Origin: Candidatus Latescibacterota bacterium
GTDB lineage: Bacteria; JAAXHH01; JACQVL01
DNA length: 13,884 nt
Direction of reading: 5' to 3'
Assembly (NCBI GenBank): GCA_016209865.1
Contig: JACQVL010000052.1
Span: 1 to 13,884 of the forward strand
Below are positions 9,867-13,884 of this stretch, one piece after another (position 1 is the stretch's first letter; every line of letters begins with the position of its first letter). The position numbers were made by a program, and so were the translations under genes. The notes under the pieces are model-generated. The model was not told the origin of the DNA. It ran no database searches and saw only the letters and a program-made list of their open reading frames with translations.

Positions 9867-9882
9867 ACGACAAGGAGGAACG

Positions 9883-10260
9883 ATGTCCGACACCAAATGT
9901 ATCCGCAAGTTCGTCGAACCGGCGAAGATTCGGGCGCTCCGTAACCTCGTGCGGACGGGCGCAGAACCGATCGAAACCCTTGCCGGGACGTTGCAGGCTA
10001 CCGGGAATGAGACCCGGCTGATGATCCTCTGGTTGCTCACGATCGAGTCTGAACTTTGTCCATGCGACCTGGCCGATGCCCTCGGTCTCTCGGTTCCGGC
10101 GGTCTCGCAGCAACTCCAGAAGTTGCGGGCCCAGCGACTCGTAACCCGGCGGCGTGACGGGGTGACGATCTACTACGCCCTCGCGGATACGCCGTTCACC
10201 GCCGTCTTACGGCAGCTTCTGGACACGCAGGTCCCGGCGTTGCTCACGGTTCAACGTTAG
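9883..10260 (+). CDS. ArsR/SmtB-family metal-sensing repressor
   Basis: A 125-residue winged-helix repressor of the ArsR/SmtB family. ESELCPCDLADALG contains Cys59 and Cys61 in the recognition-side helix, equivalent to the ELCVCD metal site of ArsR and CadC. Cys6 in the N-terminal arm may be an additional thiol ligand, as in CadC. The DNA-reading helix is SVPAVSQQLQKLR, followed by the beta-wing VTRRRDGVTIYYAL. Family logic: the apo-protein binds the operator and soft metals (As(III), Cd, Pb, Hg) release it. The ATG at 9883 has AAGGAGG just upstream; an in-frame ATG at 9856 lacks a ribosome site and falls in a candidate operator. It starts the operon with the MerTP-like gene 36 nt downstream. 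An ArsR-type regulator of mer genes is less usual than MerR. The ligand, probably Hg(II) or another thiophilic metal, is inferred from the neighbours. Confidence 0.92.
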   Translation: MSDTKCIRKFVEPAKIRALRNLVRTGAEPIETLAGTLQATGNETRLMILWLLTIESELCPCDLADALGLSVPAVSQQLQKLRAQRLVTRRRDGVTIYYALADTPFTAVLRQLLDTQVPALLTVQR

Positions 10261-10296
10261 TCACCCGCTCACCCTTGTCAAGAGGAGGACATCCGT

Positions 10297-11166
10297 ATGC
10301 AGAAGTCCACACTTCCCACCGTCGGCGCGGTCGTTTCCGCCGTGCTCGCGTCCCTGTGCTGTCTTGGGCCGATCGCACTCGCTGCGTTCGGGCTGGTCAG
10401 TCTGGGGGGCGTAGACCTTGTGACCACCGTGTTCAACCCATACCGACCGTACCTGATCGGCATCACCGTCGCTCTGCTCGGTGCCGGGTTCTTCGTGACC
10501 TACCGGAAGAAAGACGAGACCTGTCAAGAAGGCACCGCCTGCGCCGTTCCTCGTGTGCGCAAGGTGCAGAAAGTCGGGCTCTGGGTGATCGCCGGCATCA
10601 CCGGCCTGGTGCTGGCGGTGCCGTATCTTCCATGGGCGTCGAGTGCCTCGGCACCGGCCACCGGGCCGACCGAGGTTGCGTATTTCACGGTCAACGGAAT
10701 GGACTGCGCGGCGTGTGCATCGGGCATTGCGGCTTCACTGACGCGCTACGACGGCATTGCAGACGCCCAGATTGATTATGAAAAGGGGGAAGCAAAGGTC
10801 ACATACACGCCCGGGACGATCACACCCGAGCAGATCGCCCAGCGCATTACCGAGCAGGGCTTTCCTGCCACTCCCGTGAAGAAACCAATCAGCCAGACGA
10901 ATGCAAAGTCGGATACGTCGCTGGCGACGGTGACGCTGCGCGTCACTGGCATGACGTGAGGGGGGTGCGCTACCTCAGTGCGGGACGCACTGACCGCCGT
11001 GAAAGGGGTCAAGACTGCCGACGTCAGCCTCGAACAAAAGCGGGCCGTGGTGACGTACACATCGAAGAAGGTGAAGCCCGTCCAACTCATCAAGGCTGTC
11101 GAAGAAGCAGGGTTCAAAACTCAAGTGGAAGAACCCAGCAAGCGTCCATCAGAAAGGAGTATTTGA
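10297..11166 (+). CDS. merTP: MerT-MerP-MerP fusion mercuric transporter, probable selenoprotein (UGA at codon 221)
   Basis: Read through one in-frame TGA, this is a 289-residue inner-membrane metal importer. Residues 1-115 are MerT-like: Cys21-Cys22 in the first helix (LCCLGP), a second helix at about 52-68, the loop Cys pair Cys76/Cys82, and a third helix at about 93-113. A first HMA domain (about 126-195) has GMDCAAC (Cys137, Cys140). A second (about 208-280) has GMT-UGA-GGC, with the UGA at codon 221 where the first metal Cys belongs and Cys224 intact. After the UGA the frame continues as ordinary HMA sequence (GVKTADVSLEQKRAVVTYT) to a TGA at 11164-11166. In known Mer systems MerP thiols catch Hg(II) and pass it to MerT for entry. 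A Sec-Cys pair would bind Hg even more tightly. GAGGAGG precedes the ATG. If UGA is not recoded, the product ends at residue 220 with one intact HMA. Mutation or sequence error is the alternative. Confidence 0.85.
10957..10959 (+). other. Probable selenocysteine-inserting UGA codon
   Basis: TGA lies in frame between ACG (Thr220) and GGG-GGG-TGC (Gly-Gly-Cys). It replaces the first Cys of the HMA motif GMTCxxC. Sec for Cys at a metal- or redox-active Cys is the standard pattern in bacterial selenoproteins. Codon identity, intact downstream frame and the following hairpin agree. The selA/selB/selC/selD genes are not in this window. Confidence 0.75.
10976..10992 (+). promoter_or_regulatory. SECIS-like hairpin after the UGA
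   Basis: CAGTGCG (10976-10982) and CGCACTG (10986-10992) form a perfect 7-bp stem with a GGA loop. If the top C-G pair opens, the loop is GGGAC on a 6-bp stem. The apical loop begins 23 nt after the UGA. Bacterial SECIS elements lie in the coding region just downstream of UGA, with a small loop carrying a G in its first bases at about this distance. The element is inside the HMA2 coding frame (residues 227-232). A bulged U below the loop, as in E. coli fdhF, is not evident. Confidence 0.65.
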
Positions 11167-11684
11167 TGTCCAACTGTTGCACTGTGCCAACGACGACCCC
11201 AGAGTGTTGCGTCACAGTGAGTGGCGATGCGGACGCCAGTCCTGTCTGTCGAATCTGCGGGCAGAAGGCGAAGCCGGTGGATCGCATCACCCCGGAACAT
11301 CTGCTGAAACCCGAGGCCGCAGTCCAGCTCAGGGGCACCGTCTACCACTTCTGCGCCACCCCGACCTGTGACGTGGTGTATTTCTCCAACGCCACCGGGC
11401 AATACTTTCATAAGGGTGACGTGACAGTCCGGGTTGGGATGAAAGAGATCGAGGATCCTATCCCGATCTGCTACTGTTTTGACTACACCGTCCGACACAT
11501 TGAGGATGAGATACGGACGACGGGCGCGACCACGATCCCGGAGCGCATCCGAGCAGAGGTGAAGGCCGGGCATTGCCGATGCGAGGTGATGAATCCTCAG
11601 GGCACCTGCTGCCTGGGGAACGTCGCCCGGACGGTGAAGAAGGCGATGGCTGCGGTACAGATTCCGGTAGGAATAGGAGGGTGA
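11166..11684 (+). CDS. CopZ-like Zn/[2Fe-2S] Cys-rich protein, without HMA domain
   Basis: A 172-residue Cys-rich soluble protein resembling the N-terminal domain of Archaeoglobus-type CopZ, which carries a zinc ion and a [2Fe-2S] cluster. The first block has CRICG (Cys28, Cys31) and YHFCATPTCDVVYF (Cys63, Cys68). The second has ICYCF (Cys102, Cys104), CRCE (Cys137, Cys139) and NPQGTCCLG (Cys148, Cys149). The N-terminus adds two CC pairs (Cys4-Cys5, Cys14-Cys15). The C-terminal HMA domain found in full CopZ is absent; the fused transporter next door carries HMA domains instead. It probably receives or reduces metal inside the cell, but this is inference. Its ATG overlaps the last base of the transporter stop (TGATG) and AAAGGAG lies upstream. 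Translation of this gene may therefore depend on ribosomes that pass the UGA. Confidence 0.85.
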   Translation: MSNCCTVPTTTPECCVTVSGDADASPVCRICGQKAKPVDRITPEHLLKPEAAVQLRGTVYHFCATPTCDVVYFSNATGQYFHKGDVTVRVGMKEIEDPIPICYCFDYTVRHIEDEIRTTGATTIPERIRAEVKAGHCRCEVMNPQGTCCLGNVARTVKKAMAAVQIPVGIGG

Positions 11685-11689
11685 TCATT

Positions 11690-12058
11690 ATGGCCAAACT
11701 CGGTGCACATCTCGACAAGTTTGGGGCAGTGGGATCGGCATTCGCCGCGCTCTGCTGTCTGGGAACTCCGGCGTTGCTTTCATTGCTGTCTGCCATCGGC
11801 CTGGGCTTCCTGATCAACGACGCAATCTAGTTAACGCTCATGTACGTGTTCCTGGCCCTCAGCGTGATCGGGCTGTCCCGGTCGTGTGCGCGGCATCGGA
11901 AGCCCTACCCGCTCGTGTTGGGTGTCCTGAGCGCGATTGGCTTGCTGACCGGAATCCTGTTCCTCTCACAGACGCCGTTTGCGTACGTCAGTCTTGCCGG
12001 TCTCATCGGCGCGTCCGTGTGGGATCTCATGACCAAGCGATCCTGTGCGGTCGGGTAG
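11690..12058 (+). pseudogene. MerC-like membrane protein gene interrupted by an in-frame TAG
   Basis: The first 46 codons (from ATG 11690, with AGGAGG 9 nt upstream) encode a MerC/MerF-like helix pair with vicinal Cys22-Cys23 in AALCCLGTPALL, followed by SAIGLGFLIND. TAG stands at codon 47 (11828-11830). The same frame stays open for 75 more codons and encodes CARHRKPYPL and two further hydrophobic helices, ending with TAG at 12056-12058. Together the pieces give about 122 residues and four helices, the size and shape of MerC-type inner-membrane mercury transporters. The ATG at 11840 has no ribosome site, so separate translation of the second piece is doubtful. A single T-to-A or G-to-A change (from TTG or TGG) would explain the stop. 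Sequence error, amber suppression or a real short MerF-like product are the alternatives. Confidence 0.7.
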
Positions 12059-12130
12059 CCGTTTCTTGATGGGCTTGGACTGCTCCGTGTCAAGGAGCGG
12101 CAGCCGATCGGCCAGACCGGGAGGGCAATC

Positions 12131-12775
12131 ATGATGCCTCATAGGAGACTCATGCCGATCTGGGCCTGGATGAGCCTCTGGCTCCTGATCGGGTGCAGCA
12201 GCCCGACGGGTTCAGGTCGTCCGACGGCAGTGACGACCGGGGCTATCGTCGGCACGGTGGCGACCGGGGGGACGGATGCAATCGTGGAAGCCCAGCGTGC
12301 GGATTTGACAAGCCGGATGGCACGGGTGGACCAGGCCGGGCGGTACACCATCGAGGGCCTCATCCCAGGGTCCTACCGCCTCGTCGCGACTGCACGGGGA
12401 TACAGCCGATCTTCATTGGGTGACCCGGTCGCGGTGCTTGCCGGACAGACAACCACAGTTCAGGGCCTCGTTCTCACCTGGACCGGCGTCGGGGTTCCCA
12501 CGGGGACGCTCACGGGCACGGTCATCGGTGTCGCAACAGGCCAGCCCATCGAGGGTGTCTATCTGCAAGTGGCGTGTAACCCGCGGGAGATCATCTGTTT
12601 GGGACGGACGGCCTACACCGATGAGAACGGCCGGTACACGATTCCGTCGATCCCTCCAGGGTTTGTCTTTGACCTGTATGTGGCGAAGCCAGGCTATCCT
12701 GATCGGTTCGTCCGTGGACAGGTCATCGGAGGTAATCAGACGCAGACGCTGGATGTGCGCATCGGGAGCCCCTAA
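12131..12775 (+). CDS. Lipoprotein with two carboxypeptidase-regulatory-like domains
   Basis: A 214-residue predicted lipoprotein. The n-region HRR, a hydrophobic stretch (about 7-20) and the lipobox LIGC place the lipidated residue at Cys22. Ser at +2 favours the outer membrane in Gram-negative sorting. Two Ig-like CarboxypepD_reg domains follow: about 36-120, with GRYTIEGLIPGSYRL, and about 128-213, with GRYTIPSIPPGFVFDL. Such domains occur in surface and transport proteins and are not enzymes by themselves. No specific function can be named. The ATG at 12131 has GGGAGGG upstream; the Met at residue 8 also has an AGGAG, but starting there would lose the basic n-region. It follows the MerC-like remnant by 72 nt, and whether it belongs to the metal operon is unclear. 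Confidence 0.75.
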   Translation: MMPHRRLMPIWAWMSLWLLIGCSSPTGSGRPTAVTTGAIVGTVATGGTDAIVEAQRADLTSRMARVDQAGRYTIEGLIPGSYRLVATARGYSRSSLGDPVAVLAGQTTTVQGLVLTWTGVGVPTGTLTGTVIGVATGQPIEGVYLQVACNPREIICLGRTAYTDENGRYTIPSIPPGFVFDLYVAKPGYPDRFVRGQVIGGNQTQTLDVRIGSP

Positions 12776-12869
12776 ACCGCGAGATAAAGAACGATGTTGA
12801 TCGCTGCTATTGATCGCAGTGTTGGAGATGGACTGGGTATTGACCAGGCCAACACCTGGAGGCCGTGCT

Positions 12870-13884
12870 ATGGCCAATGCGCACGTGTTGATCATTGACG
12901 ATGAAGAGCATATCCGGCGGACCCTCTCGATTCTCCTCCGTAGTGTAGGCTACGAGGTTCAGGCGGTGGACGGCGGGGCGCAGGGGATCAGCGCGCTGCG
13001 GGAGATGGAATATGATGTCATCCTCTGCGACCTCCGGATGCCTGCCCCGGATGGGTTTGACGTCCTGCGAGCGGCCAAGGCGTCCAGTCCGGACACCATG
13101 GTGATTCTCATCACTGCCTACGCGGAGGTGGAGACCGCGGTGCAGGCGATGCGAGAAGGAGCGTACGACTATCTCGCCAAGCCATTCGAGCCGGATCACA
13201 TGCTGCTCACCGTGCAGAAGGCGATGGAGCGCAAGACGCTCATCCAGGATGTCCGACTGTTCCGGCAGGAGGTCGGGGTCCGGTATGATTTCTCCAGCAT
13301 GATTGGAGGCAGTCACGCCATCCAGGATGTCCTCCTACTGATGAAGAAGGCAACGATGATGAAAGCCCCGGTCTTGATCACCGGGGAGAGTGGGACGGGC
13401 AAAGAACTGGTGGCGAAGGCGATCCACTACAACAGCCCACGAAGCCCCCGACCGCTGATCACGGTCAACTGCGGGGCGATTCCGGAGCATCTGGTGGAGA
13501 GTGAGCTGTTCGGGCACACCAAGGGAGCGTTCACCGGGGCAGTCAAGGCGAAAACCGGGCTGTTCGAGGAGGCGAACGGGAGCAGTCTGTTCCTGGACGA
13601 GATCGGCGAGCTGAACCTCGACGTGCAGGTGAAGCTCCTCCGGGCGATCGAGACGGGGGAAATCCGGCGGGTGGGGGATACCCGGACGAGCACTCTCGAC
13701 ATCCGGATCATCGCAGCAACTAACCGCGACCTTGAGCACGAGGTCGAGCAAGGTCGGTTCCGGGAGGATCTCTATTACCGGCTGAACGTGCTCAGGATTC
13801 ATGTCCCACCCCTGCGAGAGCGTCGGTCGGACATCCCGCTGCTCGTCCGGTATTTTCTGAAGAAGTACGCCGGGCTCTATGGGA
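12870..13884 (+). CDS. NtrC-family sigma-54 response regulator, 5' part
   Basis: The first 338 codons of an NtrC-type regulator; the gene runs off the window, so the C-terminal DNA-binding (Fis-type) domain is not seen. The receiver domain (about 4-118) has acidic residues Asp10-Asp11, phospho-Asp54 in CDLRMP and Lys104 in AKPFEP. The AAA+ domain starts at about 142, with Walker A GESGTGKE (172-179), the sigma-54 contact loop GAFTGA (219-224), Walker B LFLDEIGE (Asp243-Glu244) and [11 protein letters not shown], which carries the arginine-finger region. When phosphorylated it would hydrolyse ATP to open sigma-54 promoters. GGAGG lies 7 nt before the ATG. No kinase is adjacent on the visible side; it may lie beyond the window edge. 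No clear GG-N10-GC sigma-54 promoter was seen nearby. Confidence 0.95.
   Translation, partial: MANAHVLIIDDEEHIRRTLSILLRSVGYEVQAVDGGAQGISALREMEYDVILCDLRMPAPDGFDVLRAAKASSPDTMVILITAYAEVETAVQAMREGAYDYLAKPFEPDHMLLTVQKAMERKTLIQDVRLFRQEVGVRYDFSSMIGGSHAIQDVLLLMKKATMMKAPVLITGESGTGKELVAKAIHYNSPRSPRPLITVNCGAIPEHLVESELFGHTKGAFTGAVKAKTGLFEEANGSSLFLDEIGELNLDVQVKLLRAIETGEIRRVGDTRTSTLDIRIIAATNRDLEHEVEQGRFREDLYYRLNVLRIHVPPLRERRSDIPLLVRYFLKKYAGLYG

Noticed and set aside
10275-10775. 166-codon frame overlapping the MerTP-like gene in another phase
   Set aside because: The overlapped frame has MerT and HMA signatures; this one is Arg/Gly-rich without features.
10978-11166. Second HMA domain as an independent small MerP gene starting at GTG 10978
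   Set aside because: This start would cut off the metal motif (GMT-U-GGC) and the first beta-strand, and the G-run upstream is poorly spaced as a ribosome site. Readthrough of the UGA explains the sequence better.
12082-12098. GCTCC/GGAGC hairpin after the MerC-like remnant as a terminator
   Set aside because: Only 5 perfect pairs and no T-run; too weak to call.
12776-12869. Possible small element or promoter before the NtrC-type gene
   Set aside because: Only weak partial repeats (TTGATCGC / TTGATCGC) are seen. There is no convincing -35/-10, sigma-54 site or hairpin.
12807-13316. 169-codon minus-strand frame opposite the NtrC-type regulator
   Set aside because: Complete overlap with intact receiver and AAA+ coding sequence and no family resemblance.

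Overview
The window is GC-rich, gene-dense bacterial chromosome with strong Shine-Dalgarno sites and tight operons. The gene mix fits an environmental Gram-negative-type lineage: an Lpp-type lipoprotein signal, a sigma-54 enhancer-binding regulator, a hybrid PAS histidine kinase, and 7-bp simple repeats between genes. Nitrospirota, Methylomirabilota (NC10) or a similar phylum would be my guess. There is no rRNA or other marker here, so this is inference only.

Left part (1-3059, + strand): the 3' end of a MobA/MocA-like nucleotidyltransferase, a D-2-hydroxyacid dehydrogenase (glyoxylate/hydroxypyruvate reductase type), a fumarylacetoacetate-hydrolase-family enzyme and a pentapeptide-repeat protein. 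Two of the gaps hold short tandem repeats with a 7-bp period, and one holds a GNRA-capped hairpin repeat. Middle part (3025-9645, - strand): five closely packed genes that probably form one operon, read from right to left: radical SAM protein, enolase-superfamily protein, PAS hybrid histidine kinase, bicupin, and DUF255/YyaL-type thioredoxin-fold protein. The last gene overlaps the pentapeptide gene tail to tail by 35 bp.

Right part (9883-12058, + strand): a metal-resistance operon of an ArsR-family repressor with a CPC metal motif, a MerT-MerP-MerP fusion, a CopZ-like Cys-rich protein and a MerC-like membrane protein. The main discovery is in the fusion gene. Its second heavy-metal-associated (HMA) domain has an in-frame UGA exactly where the first Cys of the GMTCxxC metal motif belongs (GMT-UGA-GGC). 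The frame stays open for 68 more codons of normal HMA sequence, and a perfect 7-bp stem capped by GGA lies 23 nt after the UGA. This is best read as a selenocysteine-containing mercury transporter with a bacterial SECIS. The MerC-like gene further down is cut by an in-frame TAG and looks like a pseudogene or a recoded gene. No merA, merB or merR is in the window.

The window ends with a lipoprotein carrying two carboxypeptidase-regulatory-like domains and the first 338 codons of an NtrC-type sigma-54 response regulator.
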